Positions 7,508 to 16,307 of a stretch of 64,000 nucleotides of DNA are shown here, in pieces. The notes under the pieces are model-generated. The model ran no database searches. It was not told where the DNA came from and worked only from the letters and a program-made list of their open reading frames with translations. The translations under genes were made by a program, and so were the position numbers. This DNA comes from Marmoricola sp. OAE513 (lineage in GTDB: Bacteria; Actinomycetota; Actinomycetes; Propionibacteriales; Nocardioidaceae), in assembly GCF_040546585.1 (NCBI RefSeq), contig NZ_JBEPOC010000001.1:1922001-1986000 (forward strand), given 5' to 3'. Numbering within the stretch: position 1 is the first letter of the stretch; the number at the start of each line of letters is the position of its first letter.

Positions 7508-8818
7508 TCAGGTCGCCACGGAAGCCCTGGTCGAGATCGGCACGTGCTCGTACCCGCGCAGCACCCGAGTGCCCCGGCGAACCGGGGTGCCGGCGACCTC
7601 GAGATCGGGGAAGCGGTTGTAGAGCAGCCGCAGCGCGGTCGTCGCCTCGAGCCGGGCCAGGCTCGCTCCCAGGCAGAAGTGCGCCCCCGCCGAGAACGCC
7701 AGGTGCTGATCGGCGTTGGCGCGGGTCACGTCGAAGCGCGCCGGATTCTCGAACACCTTCGGGTCACGGTTCGCGCCGCCCAGCAGCACGAGCACCGCCT
7801 CGCCTGCGCGCAGCTGCTCGCCGCCCACCTCGGTGTCCCGGACGACGGCACGCATCGTCAGCTGTACCGGGGAGTCCCAGCGCAGGACCTCCTCGACCAC
7901 GTTGCCCCAGCGGTCGGGTTCCTCGAGCGCCATCGCACGCTGGTCGGGGTGGGCGCTGAGGTCGACGACCGCGTTGCCGATCAGGTTGACCGTCGTCTCG
8001 AACCCGGCGCCGAGGACGAGCAGTCCGACGGCGCGCAGCTCCAGCGGCGACATCGCGTCGTCGCCGGTCATCTGGGCCAGGCCGCTGAGCAGGTCCTCAC
8101 CGGGCTTGCGGCGCAGCCGTTCGACGTGGGCCTCGAACCAGTGGTGCATCTCGCGCAGCGCGTCGGCCGCAGACCGGTACTGCCGGAACGTCAGTCCCGG
8201 GTCGAGCGTGACCGCGGCGCGGTTGCCCCAAGCGAGCAACTGGTCGTGCTCGTCGTCAGGGATGCCGAGGAGCTCGGCGATCACCGCGACGGGAAGACGT
8301 GCGGCGTACCGGTCGACGAGGTCGAAGGTCGAGCCGCCCTCGGCGACGATCTTGTCGAGCAGCTCGCTGGCGACCTCCTCGACGCGCTCGTTGAGGCGCA
8401 TCACCTTGCGCGCCGTGAAGGCACCGGAGACGAGCTTGCGGTGAGCGGTGTGCTCGGGAGGGTCGGTCGCGAGCAGCGAGGGAGGGTCGACCGGGCTCAG
8501 CGTGTACGGATCGGCCACCAGGTCGAAGAGCTTCTGCAGGGGACGCGGCAGCTCGGCCTTGCCGGCGCCGGTGCCGAAGTCGTCGCTGCGGAGGATCTGG
8601 TTCGCCGTGGCGTGGTCCACGGTCGCGTTGACGACCGGACCGCGGTCGATCGTGCTCCCGCGCAACCGCTCGTACGCCGCGAACGGGTCCGCCATCGTGA
8701 CGGGGTCGATCGCGAGCTGTGCGGTGACCTGTCCCTTGCGAGCGGCGTACTTGAGGCCCGCACGCTGGATGCCGTGCGCCAGCGTCCAGGCAGCGGCGGC
8801 GCGCGGGACCGAGGTCAC
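7508..8818 (-). CDS. Cytochrome P450
   Basis: A 436-residue soluble P450. Heme ligand Cys382 sits in FSAGAHFCLG, the K-helix ExxR is EEVLRW, and the I-helix reads LGAGFETTVN, with Glu in place of the usual Asp of AGxDT. Electrons must come from a ferredoxin and reductase encoded elsewhere; none is adjacent. The GTG start overlaps the stop of the small upstream gene (GTGA), so the two are coupled. Substrate unknown; the long N-terminal extension before the first helix is not diagnostic. Confidence 0.92.
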   Translation of the reverse strand: MTSVPRAAAAWTLAHGIQRAGLKYAARKGQVTAQLAIDPVTMADPFAAYERLRGSTIDRGPVVNATVDHATANQILRSDDFGTGAGKAELPRPLQKLFDLVADPYTLSPVDPPSLLATDPPEHTAHRKLVSGAFTARKVMRLNERVEEVASELLDKIVAEGGSTFDLVDRYAARLPVAVIAELLGIPDDEHDQLLAWGNRAAVTLDPGLTFRQYRSAADALREMHHWFEAHVERLRRKPGEDLLSGLAQMTGDDAMSPLELRAVGLLVLGAGFETTVNLIGNAVVDLSAHPDQRAMALEEPDRWGNVVEEVLRWDSPVQLTMRAVVRDTEVGGEQLRAGEAVLVLLGGANRDPKVFENPARFDVTRANADQHLAFSAGAHFCLGASLARLEATTALRLLYNRFPDLEVAGTPVRRGTRVLRGYEHVPISTRASVAT

Positions 8819-9156
8819 GCCGCGGTGACCGGGCCGGGGAGGACGGTCTGCTCGCGCACGACCTGAGCGTACGACGCGTCGCCGGCGTCGAAGCGCCGCA
8901 GCATCGTCAGGACTGCTGCCTGGCGGGCCTCCAGCCGGCGGCGCTGCTCCTCGAGCACCGCCTCGGCGAGGTGGCTGTCGAGCTGCGTGTCCCGGGTCAG
9001 CCGGACCCGGTAGCGCAGGACGTCGGCGAGTGCCTCGCGGTCGCCGAAGATCTCGGCGTACTCGGTGTTCCAGGGGAGGTCGGTGCAGCCGGCGTTGGCC
9101 AGTGCCTCGATCTCCTGCAGTGCCTGCCAGCGGCGGTGGGTCTGGGTCCAGCTCAT
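8815..9156 (-). CDS. Hypothetical protein coupled to the P450
   Basis: 113 residues, not recognised. The N-terminus is Trp-rich (MSWTQTHRRWQALQEIE), the middle a charged, probably helical or coiled-coil stretch (EEQRRRLEARQAA). One Cys, no signal peptide. The ATG at 9156 has AGAGGG eight bases upstream. Its stop overlaps the P450 start by four bases, so the two products are made together; a structural or regulatory partner of the P450 is possible but unproven. Confidence 0.75.
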   Translation of the reverse strand: MSWTQTHRRWQALQEIEALANAGCTDLPWNTEYAEIFGDREALADVLRYRVRLTRDTQLDSHLAEAVLEEQRRRLEARQAAVLTMLRRFDAGDASYAQVVREQTVLPGPVTAA

Positions 9157-9316
9157 GGGGATCACCCTCTGTCGTGTGCGTTCGGTACGACGAAACTACG
9201 GACGCGCGCTGCTGCAACCATCGCGCTGGGGTACCCATTCGGACTACGACCCTGGTAGGAGCCCGCACGCGACCGGACACCACCGCGGAGTGATGCCGAG
9301 GACCCCTGGGGCTGAA

Positions 9317-9322
9317 TACTCT
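9317..9322 (+). promoter_or_regulatory. -10 box of a leaderless promoter for the two-component system
   Basis: TACTCT, six bases before the GTG at 9329. No Shine-Dalgarno sequence lies in between. Confidence 0.5.
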
Positions 9323-9328
9323 GGTTCC

Positions 9329-10609
9329 GTGCGCCCTCACGACCCCTTCGCAGCCGAGCCCGCGGACACGCGGCCGAGCTGGCTGCGTACCCGGATCGAG
9401 GAGCACATCGAGGCGCACGGACTCGCCTACCCGTGGTGGATCCCGGTGGTGGCGATCCTCGGGCAGGTCGGTGCGGTCGGCATCGCGCTGAGCCTGCGCG
9501 ACGCGCTCTGGCCGGTGCAGCCGGAGACGCTGGCACTGCTGCTCGTCGTGCTGCCCGGCGTCTGGATGATCGGTTTCAACCGGCACCTGTCGCACACCTT
9601 CGAGACCGTCGCCGGGCTCGGCGCTGCCGCGCTGCTGCTGTGGAACCCGGTCCCCGCCGGGACCGCACTCGACGTCGCTCCCGCCCTGCTCGCCCTCATC
9701 ACCGCCGAGGTGGTCGCCCGGGACGGCGTGCGCAACGGCCTGATCATCGGTGGCGCCTCGCTGGCCATGATCCTCGCGGTCGCGACCGGCCCGGGCCTGG
9801 ACGGGACGCCGGTCCATCTCGTCGACGTACCGCTGGGCTTCGTCGTCGGCTACATGCTGCTGTGGCAGATGCGAGCGCTGAGCGCCGAGCGAGCCGCGCG
9901 CGAGGGTGAGTACGCCCGAGCGACGCTTGCCGAGCGGGAGCGGATCGCGCGAGAGATCCACGACCTGGTCGCGCACTCGCTCAGCGTCACCCTGCTCCAG
10001 ATCACCGGGGCCCGGCACGCCCTCGGCGACCTCGACGGCACCGGGGACACCGAGACGGTCACCGAGATCGACGACGCCCTGGCCGATGCCGAACGTGTCG
10101 GTCGGCAGGCGATGGCCGACATCCGCCAGACCGTGAGCACCCTGGCCGACGGCCCGGCGGAGACCCAGGCACTGCCGAACGGGTCGAACATCGCCGACCT
10201 CGTCGCCCAGATGGAGCGCGCCGGTCTGGCGGTGGAGTACGCCGAGTCCGGAGACCCGAAGCGGCTGACGCAGGCCACCGGCCTCGGCCTCTACCGGATC
10301 GCCCAGGAGTCGCTGGCCAACATCGCCAAGCACGCCCCCGCGAGCACCGCGCACGTGCAGCTCTCGGTCACCAGCCGCGAGGCGCGCCTGGTCGTGCGCA
10401 ACGCGCTGCCGGGCAAGGTCCTCAGCGACGGCACCGGGTCCGGTCTGGCCGGGATGAGGGCGCGGGCCGAGCAGCTGGGTGCGACGCTGGACGCCGCGCA
10501 GGTCGCGACCGACTGGCTGGTCGACCTCCGGGTGCCGCTCCGGGAGCGCAACGGCCTGCTGTCCTGCCCGCTGCGCACGGCCCACCGCCACGGACGGTTG
10601 GCATGGTGA
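9329..10609 (+). CDS. Sensor histidine kinase, NarL-partner (HisKA_3) type
   Basis: A 426-residue membrane sensor. Four to five hydrophobic helices at about residues 35-185 form the input region, with no large extracytoplasmic domain. The dimerisation helix carries phospho-acceptor His211 in ERIAREIHDLVAHS, and the ATPase domain keeps LYRIAQESLANIAKHA and GSGLAGMRARAEQLG. Such intramembrane-sensing kinases often watch envelope stress. The gene overlaps its response regulator by seven bases. An in-frame ATG at 9293 is an alternative start. Confidence 0.92.
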   Translation: MRPHDPFAAEPADTRPSWLRTRIEEHIEAHGLAYPWWIPVVAILGQVGAVGIALSLRDALWPVQPETLALLLVVLPGVWMIGFNRHLSHTFETVAGLGAAALLLWNPVPAGTALDVAPALLALITAEVVARDGVRNGLIIGGASLAMILAVATGPGLDGTPVHLVDVPLGFVVGYMLLWQMRALSAERAAREGEYARATLAERERIAREIHDLVAHSLSVTLLQITGARHALGDLDGTGDTETVTEIDDALADAERVGRQAMADIRQTVSTLADGPAETQALPNGSNIADLVAQMERAGLAVEYAESGDPKRLTQATGLGLYRIAQESLANIAKHAPASTAHVQLSVTSREARLVVRNALPGKVLSDGTGSGLAGMRARAEQLGATLDAAQVATDWLVDLRVPLRERNGLLSCPLRTAHRHGRLAW

Positions 10610-11280
10610 CCGAGGGCGGTGAGACCCGGGTCGTCCTCGTCGACGACCAGGAGCTGGTGCGCTCGGGTCTGCGACGCATCCTGCGCAAGCGCGACGGGTT
10701 CGAGATCGTCGCCGAGTGCGGTGACGGCTCCGAGCTCCCCGCAGTGCTCGACGCCGCGGACGGCGTCGACGTCGTCGTCATGGACCTGCGGATGCGCGAG
10801 GTCGACGGGATCACGGCGACCCGCGCGCTCGCGGCCCGGTGCGACGCGCCGCCCGTCCTGGTGCTGACGACCTTCGACGACGACGAGATGCTCTCCGGGG
10901 CGCTGCGCGCCGGAGCAGCCGGGTTCCTGCTCAAGGACTCCTCGGCCGACGACCTGATCCGGGCCGTACGTGCCGTCGCCGCCGGGGACTCCTGGCTCGA
11001 TCCGGCAGTGACCGGTCGGGTGCTGTCGAGCTACCGGCAGAGCGCGCCCGCGACCGAGGCGGCGCCCAACGAGCACGACGTGCTGACAACCCGCGAGCTC
11101 GAGGTGCTCTGCCTGATGGGCGGCGGACGCTCCAACACCGAGATCGCCGAGGACCTCTTCATCTCCGAGCTGACCGTGAAGAGCCACGTCGGCCGGATCT
11201 TCACCAAGCTCGACCTGCGCGACCGCCCGGCCGCGATCGTCTACGCCTACGACAACGGTCTGGTGCGCCCCAGCCTCTGA
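10603..11280 (+). CDS. Response regulator, NarL/FixJ family
   Basis: A 225-residue regulator. Receiver domain with acidic pocket DD (residues 14-15), phosphorylation site Asp61 (VVMDLRM), the Thr of LVLTTF and the Lys of FLLKD. After a short linker comes a C-terminal LuxR-type HTH (LTTRELEVLCLMGGGRSNTEIAEDL begins it). Phosphorylated by the kinase encoded immediately upstream; the target promoters are not evident in this window. Confidence 0.95.
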   Translation: MVTEGGETRVVLVDDQELVRSGLRRILRKRDGFEIVAECGDGSELPAVLDAADGVDVVVMDLRMREVDGITATRALAARCDAPPVLVLTTFDDDEMLSGALRAGAAGFLLKDSSADDLIRAVRAVAAGDSWLDPAVTGRVLSSYRQSAPATEAAPNEHDVLTTRELEVLCLMGGGRSNTEIAEDLFISELTVKSHVGRIFTKLDLRDRPAAIVYAYDNGLVRPSL

Positions 11281-11300
11281 GGTCTGCGGGTTCGGCACCT

Positions 11301-11353
11301 CGTCTCGGCAAGCTCGACGAGCGAGACGCCCGGTCGTCGAGCCTGCCGAGACG
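11301..11353. repeat. Repeat family C, inverted pair; likely bidirectional terminator
   Basis: Two copies of the 20-base GTCGAGC(T/C)TG(C/T)CGAGAC element face each other (11301-11320 and 11334-11353) and pair with one mismatch around a 13-base loop, filling the gap between the convergent response-regulator and glpD genes. Confidence 0.75.
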
Positions 11354-11356
11354 TCC

Positions 11357-12910
11357 CTACGGGCGCGCGGTGTGTGCCGTCACCAGCTCGAACGCGCGCT
11401 GCGCGAACGGCAGGGCGACCTCGCGGTCCACCGGCACCAGGCCGATCTTCGTACGCCGGTCCAGCAGGTCGTCGACGTCGGCGGCGCCCTCGTGGGTGAT
11501 CGCGAAGACGAGCTCGGCCATCGTCACCGGGATCGTCGCGCTCACCGACGCCAGCGCTTCTTCCTCGCTGAGTCCCACGCTCAGCGCGTTCGCCAGCACC
11601 GCGGGTGCCTCGGTGCCGAAGCGGCGCACGAGGCGAGCGGGTGCGTCGAGCCGGGCGAGCGTGGTCGCATCCGCCGCGCCCAGCAGCGGCAACGCCTTGG
11701 TCCGGCACGGACCGGCACGGAGGTCGTTCTGCTTCACCGCGGCGTCGACGGCGTCCTGCGCCATCCGCCGGTAGGTGGTCAGCTTCCCGCCGACGATCGT
11801 GATCACGCCGGTCTCCGAGGTCAGCACCGCGTGCTTGCGGGACAGGTCGGCGGTCGACCCCTCGCTCTTGAGCAGCGGACGGAGGCCGGCGTACGCGCCG
11901 ACGACGTCGTCGCGCGTCAGCGGCTTCTCCAGCACCCGGGAGATCACGTCGAGCAGGAAGGTGACGTCCTCCTCGGGCACCTCGGGCACGTCGGGGATCT
12001 CGCCCTCGACCTCCTCGTCGGTCAGGCCGAGGTAGATGTTTCCGTCGGGCTGGGGGAGCGCGAACACGAACCGGTTCGAGGACCCGGGCACCGGCGCCAT
12101 GATCGCGCAGCGGACGCTCGGCAGGCTGCTCGCGCGCAGCACCACGTGGGTGCCGCGGCTCGGCTTGAGGGTGATGCCGGGGACGAGGTGACCGGCCCAG
12201 ACGCCGGTCGCGCTGATGACGGTCCTCGCGGAGATGCGCCGCTCCTCGCCGGTCAGCTCGTCGCGCAGCAGAGCTCCGGTCCCGGTGACCTCGAGGACCC
12301 GGGTGCGGGTGTGCACGCGGGCTCCGTGGGCGACCGCCGTACGGGCGATGCTGACGACGAGGCGGGCGTCGTCCTCGAGCTGGCCGTCCCACGACAGGAC
12401 GCCGCCGCGGGTGTCGCGCCGGATCACGCCGGCCAGGGCGCGGGCCTCGGTGGCGTTGATCGTGCGCGGCTTGGGCAGCGTGGTGCGGCTGGTCCGAGCG
12501 ACCTTGCGCAGGAGGTCGCCGGCGCCGACGCCGCGACGGGCGAGGAAGGCCTGGAAGCCGGAGACCTCGCTGGTCAGCGGGATCATCATCGGCAGCGGGT
12601 GCACCAGGTGCGGAGCGGTCGTCTCCATCAGAATGCCGCGCTCGACAGCGCTCTCGTGGGCGATCGCGACCTGACCCTTGGCGAGGTAGCGGAGACCGCC
12701 GTGCACCAGCTTGGAGGAGTACCGGGAGGTGCCCCAGGCGACGTCGAACGCGTCGACGGCGACAACGTCGAGTCCGCGGCTGGCCGCATCGAGGGCGACG
12801 CCGGCGCCGGTGACGCCGAGGCCGATGACGAGCACGTCGGTGCTCTCCGGGATGCCGGTACTGCCCGCGGTGATCTTCCCGGTGGCGGGGGTCGTTGCCA
12901 TGTCGCTCAC
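11357..12910 (-). CDS. glpD: Glycerol-3-phosphate dehydrogenase, FAD-dependent
   Basis: A 517-residue membrane-associated flavoenzyme oxidising glycerol-3-phosphate to dihydroxyacetone phosphate with electrons passed to quinone. FAD site VIGLGVTGAGVALDAASRG near the N-terminus, the conserved SSKLVHGGLRYL block, and the C-terminal DUF-type cap. The GTG start overlaps the TetR stop (GTGA). The order glpD / TetR / divergent FAD oxidase equals Rv2249c-Rv2250c-Rv2251 of M. tuberculosis, where the first gene is glpD1. DHAP is also the precursor used by alkyl-DHAP synthase-like enzymes such as the neighbour. Confidence 0.93.
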   Translation of the reverse strand: MSDMATTPATGKITAGSTGIPESTDVLVIGLGVTGAGVALDAASRGLDVVAVDAFDVAWGTSRYSSKLVHGGLRYLAKGQVAIAHESAVERGILMETTAPHLVHPLPMMIPLTSEVSGFQAFLARRGVGAGDLLRKVARTSRTTLPKPRTINATEARALAGVIRRDTRGGVLSWDGQLEDDARLVVSIARTAVAHGARVHTRTRVLEVTGTGALLRDELTGEERRISARTVISATGVWAGHLVPGITLKPSRGTHVVLRASSLPSVRCAIMAPVPGSSNRFVFALPQPDGNIYLGLTDEEVEGEIPDVPEVPEEDVTFLLDVISRVLEKPLTRDDVVGAYAGLRPLLKSEGSTADLSRKHAVLTSETGVITIVGGKLTTYRRMAQDAVDAAVKQNDLRAGPCRTKALPLLGAADATTLARLDAPARLVRRFGTEAPAVLANALSVGLSEEEALASVSATIPVTMAELVFAITHEGAADVDDLLDRRTKIGLVPVDREVALPFAQRAFELVTAHTARP

Positions 12911-13497
12911 GGGGCCAGGTACCTCTCCACCAGGGCGGCCAGCTCGGCCGCGAAGTCGTCGTCGGACGCGTCGACGCCGACCATGGTCTGGGTCGAGAGC
13001 GTGAAGCCGTGCGCGGCCAGCAGCAGCGCACGAGCGAGCACGTGCGGTTCGCCTGTGCGGATCTCGCCGGCCGCCTGGCCGGAGGTGATCTCGGCGGCGA
13101 GGACGTCGAGCACCAGCTCCTGCGACCGGCCGCGACGCTCGAGCAGGTAGGGCAGGAGCATCTCCGGGTCGAGCTCGACGATCCGGGTGAAGAGCTCGTT
13201 GGCACGCAGCGCCCGGACGGTACCGACGATTCCGCGGACGAGGCGTTCGCGGTGACTTGTCGTGCTCACGTCGATGTCGACGAGGGTGACCCACTCGCGG
13301 GTCATCAGGTCGCCGAGGAGCGCGGACATCTGCGGCCAGCGCCGGTAGAGGGTCATCCGGGAGAGACCGGCCCGACGGGCAACGTCGGTCAGCGTCGTGC
13401 GGCTCCAGCCGACGTCCAGGATGGACGCGCGCGCGGCGTCCAGTGCGAGGTCCTCGGAAGACTTCGGCGAGTCAGGGTTGTGACGCTGTGACGACAT
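12907..13497 (-). CDS. TetR-family transcriptional regulator
   Basis: A 196-residue regulator with an N-terminal HTH (TTLTDVARRAGLSRMTLYRRW at its core, cited here only by its first residues TTLTDVARRAG) and an all-helical ligand domain. It is co-directional and coupled to glpD and divergent from the FAD-linked oxidase; the two ATGs are only 17 bases apart and share a palindrome, so it almost certainly represses both directions. The ligand is probably an acyl or glycerol lipid derivative, by context. Start ATG at 13497; a GTG at 13506 is possible. Confidence 0.92.
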   Translation of the reverse strand: MSSQRHNPDSPKSSEDLALDAARASILDVGWSRTTLTDVARRAGLSRMTLYRRWPQMSALLGDLMTREWVTLVDIDVSTTSHRERLVRGIVGTVRALRANELFTRIVELDPEMLLPYLLERRGRSQELVLDVLAAEITSGQAAGEIRTGEPHVLARALLLAAHGFTLSTQTMVGVDASDDDFAAELAALVERYLAP

Positions 13498-13506
13498 GTG
13501 TAACAC
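13478..13506 (+). promoter_or_regulatory. Promoter of the FAD-linked oxidase gene inside the TetR coding start
   Basis: TTGTGA (13478-13483), 17-base spacer, TAACAC (13501-13506), giving a start site at about 13513-13515, the ATG itself. The -35 box lies within the TetR gene, and the -10 overlaps the operator. Confidence 0.5.
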
Positions 13507-13516
13507 TGTAACACAT
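13496..13516. promoter_or_regulatory. TetR operator spanning both divergent start codons
   Basis: ATGTGT-N9-ACACAT, with two tandem copies of TGTAACAC (13499-13514) inside. It touches the ATG of both flanking genes, so occupancy would block transcription in both directions. Confidence 0.65.
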
Positions 13517-15119
13517 GAACACTCACCCGAGCCCGATCTCCGACCCGACGTCCGCCGAGATGCACTGGTCGCGCTGGGGGGACCCGGAGCACGCCGGCCC
13601 GCTGGCCGAGAGCGCGTTCGCGCTGGTCGACACCTTCATCGGCACCAGCGACACCCCGGCTGTCCCCGCCGAGGACGTCCGGCTCTCCGACCCGCTCGAC
13701 AGCGCCCTGGTCGCCGAGCTGGCCGAGATCGTCGGGGCCGAGCACGTGCTCACCGACCACGAGTCCCGCCTGCACCGCACCCGCGGCAAGTCCACGCCCG
13801 ACCTGCTCAAGCTGCGCGCCGGTGACGGCACCGACTCCCCGGACGCCGTCGTACGGCCCGGCACCCACGACGAGGTCGTTGCGATCATCGACTGGGCCGT
13901 GGCGAAGCACGTTGCTGTGGTCCCCTTCGGTGGCGGTACATCGGTCGTCGGTGGTCTCGCGGCTCGTCGCGACGGCTTCGCCGGCGTCATCAGCCTCGAC
14001 CTGAAGCGCTTCGACAAGCTGGTCGAGGTCGACCGCACCTCGATGACCGCGGTGCTCGAGCCGGGCCTGCGCGGACCGGCCGCCGAGGCGCTGCTGGCGG
14101 CCGAGGGCCTCACGCTCGGCCACTTCCCGCAGTCCTTCCAGTACGCCTCGATCGGTGGCTTCGCCGTCACCCGCTCCTCGGGCCAGTCCTCGGCCGGTTA
14201 CGGCCGGTTCGACTCGTTGGTGGTCGGCCTCAAGGTTGCCACCCCGCAGGGCACCCTCGAGCTCGGCAACTCTCCGGCCAACGCCGCCGGCCCGGACCTG
14301 CGCGAGCTCGTGATGGGTTCCGAGGGCGCGTTCGGCGTGGTCACGGCGGTCCGCGTGCGGGTCCGTCCGCTGCCCGAGGTGAAGACCTACGAGGCGTGGC
14401 GCTGGGGGTCGTTCGCCGAGGGCGCGGCCGCGATGCGCACCCTCGCGCAGTCCGGGATGCTCCCGACCGTGCTGCGTCTCTCGGACGAGAACGAGACCGC
14501 GATCAACCTGGCCAAGCCCGCCGAGGTGGGTGGTGAAAGCTCGGGTGGCTGCCTGATGATCACCGGCTACGAGGGCACACCCGAGACCGTCGAGGCCAAG
14601 AGGCTGGCGGTGACGGCGCTGCTCACCGGACTCGGTGGTGAGCACCAGGGACCCGACAGCGGCCAGGCCTGGTCCGAGGGTCGCTTCCACGGTCCGTACC
14701 TGCGCGACTCGCTGCTCGACGTCGGGGTCCTGGTCGAGACGATGGAGACCGTCACGTTCTGGTCGAACCTCGACCACGTCTACACGAGCGTCAAGGACGC
14801 CCTGGTCGCCGCGCTCGGCGAGGCGACCCTGGTGCTCTGCCACATCTCGCACGTCTACGAGACCGGTGCGTCGCTGTACTTCACCGTCGCCACCAAGGCC
14901 TCGGACCAGCCGCTCCCGCAGTGGGACGTCGCGAAGCGGGCCGCCTCGGACGCGATGGTGCACAACGGCGCCTCGATCACCCACCACCACGCGGTCGGTC
15001 AGGACCACAAGCCCTGGCTCGCCGAGGAGATCGGCCCGGTCGGCGTCGAGATGCTGCGCGCCGTCAAGGAGCGCATCGACCCGACGGGTGTCCTGAACCC
15101 TGGAGTACTCATCCCTTAG
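13515..15119 (+). CDS. FAD-binding oxidase, alkyl-DHAP synthase-like
   Basis: A 534-residue protein of the vanillyl-alcohol-oxidase (FAD_binding_4) fold. The FAD pyrophosphate loop is VVPFGGGTSVVGG, with the HFPQSFQYASIGGFAVTRSSG region and a C-terminal substrate domain ending in DPTGVLNPGVLIP. Closest families are alkyldihydroxyacetonephosphate synthase and the Rv2251 flavoprotein; the AGPS reaction (swap of an acyl for an alkyl chain on DHAP) is plausible because glpD makes DHAP, but a D-lactate-type oxidase cannot be excluded. Control by the divergent TetR protein. Confidence 0.88.
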   Translation: MNTHPSPISDPTSAEMHWSRWGDPEHAGPLAESAFALVDTFIGTSDTPAVPAEDVRLSDPLDSALVAELAEIVGAEHVLTDHESRLHRTRGKSTPDLLKLRAGDGTDSPDAVVRPGTHDEVVAIIDWAVAKHVAVVPFGGGTSVVGGLAARRDGFAGVISLDLKRFDKLVEVDRTSMTAVLEPGLRGPAAEALLAAEGLTLGHFPQSFQYASIGGFAVTRSSGQSSAGYGRFDSLVVGLKVATPQGTLELGNSPANAAGPDLRELVMGSEGAFGVVTAVRVRVRPLPEVKTYEAWRWGSFAEGAAAMRTLAQSGMLPTVLRLSDENETAINLAKPAEVGGESSGGCLMITGYEGTPETVEAKRLAVTALLTGLGGEHQGPDSGQAWSEGRFHGPYLRDSLLDVGVLVETMETVTFWSNLDHVYTSVKDALVAALGEATLVLCHISHVYETGASLYFTVATKASDQPLPQWDVAKRAASDAMVHNGASITHHHAVGQDHKPWLAEEIGPVGVEMLRAVKERIDPTGVLNPGVLIP

Positions 15120-15191
15120 TTCGTGAGTCGCGGAGGAGGCGGGGTTGCTACCGTTTCCCGACCTCCACCGCGACCTCCGAAGGACTGACCT

Positions 15192-16307
15192 GTGCGCATC
15201 GCCGTGCTGATGACCGGCCTGACGGCGTACCAGGACAAGTGCTTCAGCGAGCTGGCCGCGCTCGGCAACGAGCTGCTGCTCGTGCACCCGTCGTCGATGA
15301 AGTACGCGGCGTTCGACAAGTCGACCTTCACCGGCTCGGTGCAGCGCCACGTCTGGGATCGCACCGACACCACCGACAACGGGGAGTCGACCCAGGGCAG
15401 CCCGCCCCCCGACGTCCTCGTTCCGCTGATCGAGGACTTCGAGCCCGACGTCATCATCATGTGGTCGTGGGACGGCAAGGGCTACCGGGCGGTGATGAAG
15501 GCGTTCAGGAACCGCGCAGTGCGGGTGATGTTCAGCAGCAACTTCTGGCACGGCCGCTGGAAGCAGTACCTCGGGGTCGTCGCCAGCCCGTTCTACGTGA
15601 AGCCGCTCTTCGACGCGGTCTGGGTTCCCGGCGAGCGGTCTGAGCTCTTCGCGCGGCGGATCGGATTCGAGGGCAAGCAGATCATCCGCGGCGCCAACTC
15701 CGCCGACACCGATCTGTTCGAACGGGGCGCTCGGGAGCAGGCCGAGATCGCCGGCCGCAAGCGCTTCCTCTTCACCGGTCGGCTGATCTGGCACAAGGCC
15801 CCCGTCCTGCTCGCCGAGGCGTACGCCGAGTACCGCACGGTCGTCGACGACCCGTGGGAGCTCGTCGTCGCCGGTGACGGCCCCGAGCGCGACCACTTCA
15901 AGGACCGCGACGGCATCGACTGGCGCGGGTTCGTCCAGCCGGCCGACCTCGTCGACCTGATGCACGAGTGCTCCGGCTTCATCCTGCCCAGCCACATCGA
16001 GTGGTACGGCGTCGTGGTCCACGAGGCCGCGATCGCAGGCCTCCCGATCATCTGCTCCGACGGCGTCGGCGCCGTGCCCCACCTGCTGCAGGACGGCTTC
16101 AACGGGTGGGCGTTCGCTGCCGACGACAAGGCCGAGCTGGTCTCCGCGATGGTCCGGATGAGCTCGATGAGCGACGAGCGGCTCAAGTCGATGTCGGACG
16201 GGTCACGGGCGTTGGCCAGTCGTCTCACCCCCAAGATCTGGGCGCAGAACCTGCACGAGCAGCTCGGTCGCCGTGTCGAGAGCCGTGCCGGGACGGTCGT
16301 CCGATGA
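15192..16307 (+). CDS. Glycosyltransferase, GT4-like
   Basis: A 371-residue GT-B fold enzyme. The C-terminal half has the donor-binding pattern of family 4: FTGRLIWHKAPVLLAEA, VVAGDGPERD and EWYGVVVHEAAIAGLPIICSD, containing the E-x7-E motif. The N-terminus (RIAVLMTGLTAYQDKCF) is the acceptor half. A GAAGGA ribosome site precedes the GTG. First of a run of glycan-type genes; it overlaps the next gene by four bases. Sugar and acceptor unknown; an envelope polysaccharide is likely. Confidence 0.88.
   Translation: MRIAVLMTGLTAYQDKCFSELAALGNELLLVHPSSMKYAAFDKSTFTGSVQRHVWDRTDTTDNGESTQGSPPPDVLVPLIEDFEPDVIIMWSWDGKGYRAVMKAFRNRAVRVMFSSNFWHGRWKQYLGVVASPFYVKPLFDAVWVPGERSELFARRIGFEGKQIIRGANSADTDLFERGAREQAEIAGRKRFLFTGRLIWHKAPVLLAEAYAEYRTVVDDPWELVVAGDGPERDHFKDRDGIDWRGFVQPADLVDLMHECSGFILPSHIEWYGVVVHEAAIAGLPIICSDGVGAVPHLLQDGFNGWAFAADDKAELVSAMVRMSSMSDERLKSMSDGSRALASRLTPKIWAQNLHEQLGRRVESRAGTVVR

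Noticed and set aside
8819-10591. Minus-strand open frame running from the sensor kinase region into the P450
   Set aside because: Only the part from 8818 down has P450 motifs; the upstream part is antisense to the kinase and overlaps a separate small gene with a good ribosome site.
13389-16082. A very long open frame (about 897 codons) on the minus strand opposite the FAD oxidase and glycosyltransferase genes
   Set aside because: High GC content opens antisense frames; its protein is Arg/Glu/His-rich with no domain, while the plus strand has clear enzymes with motifs.
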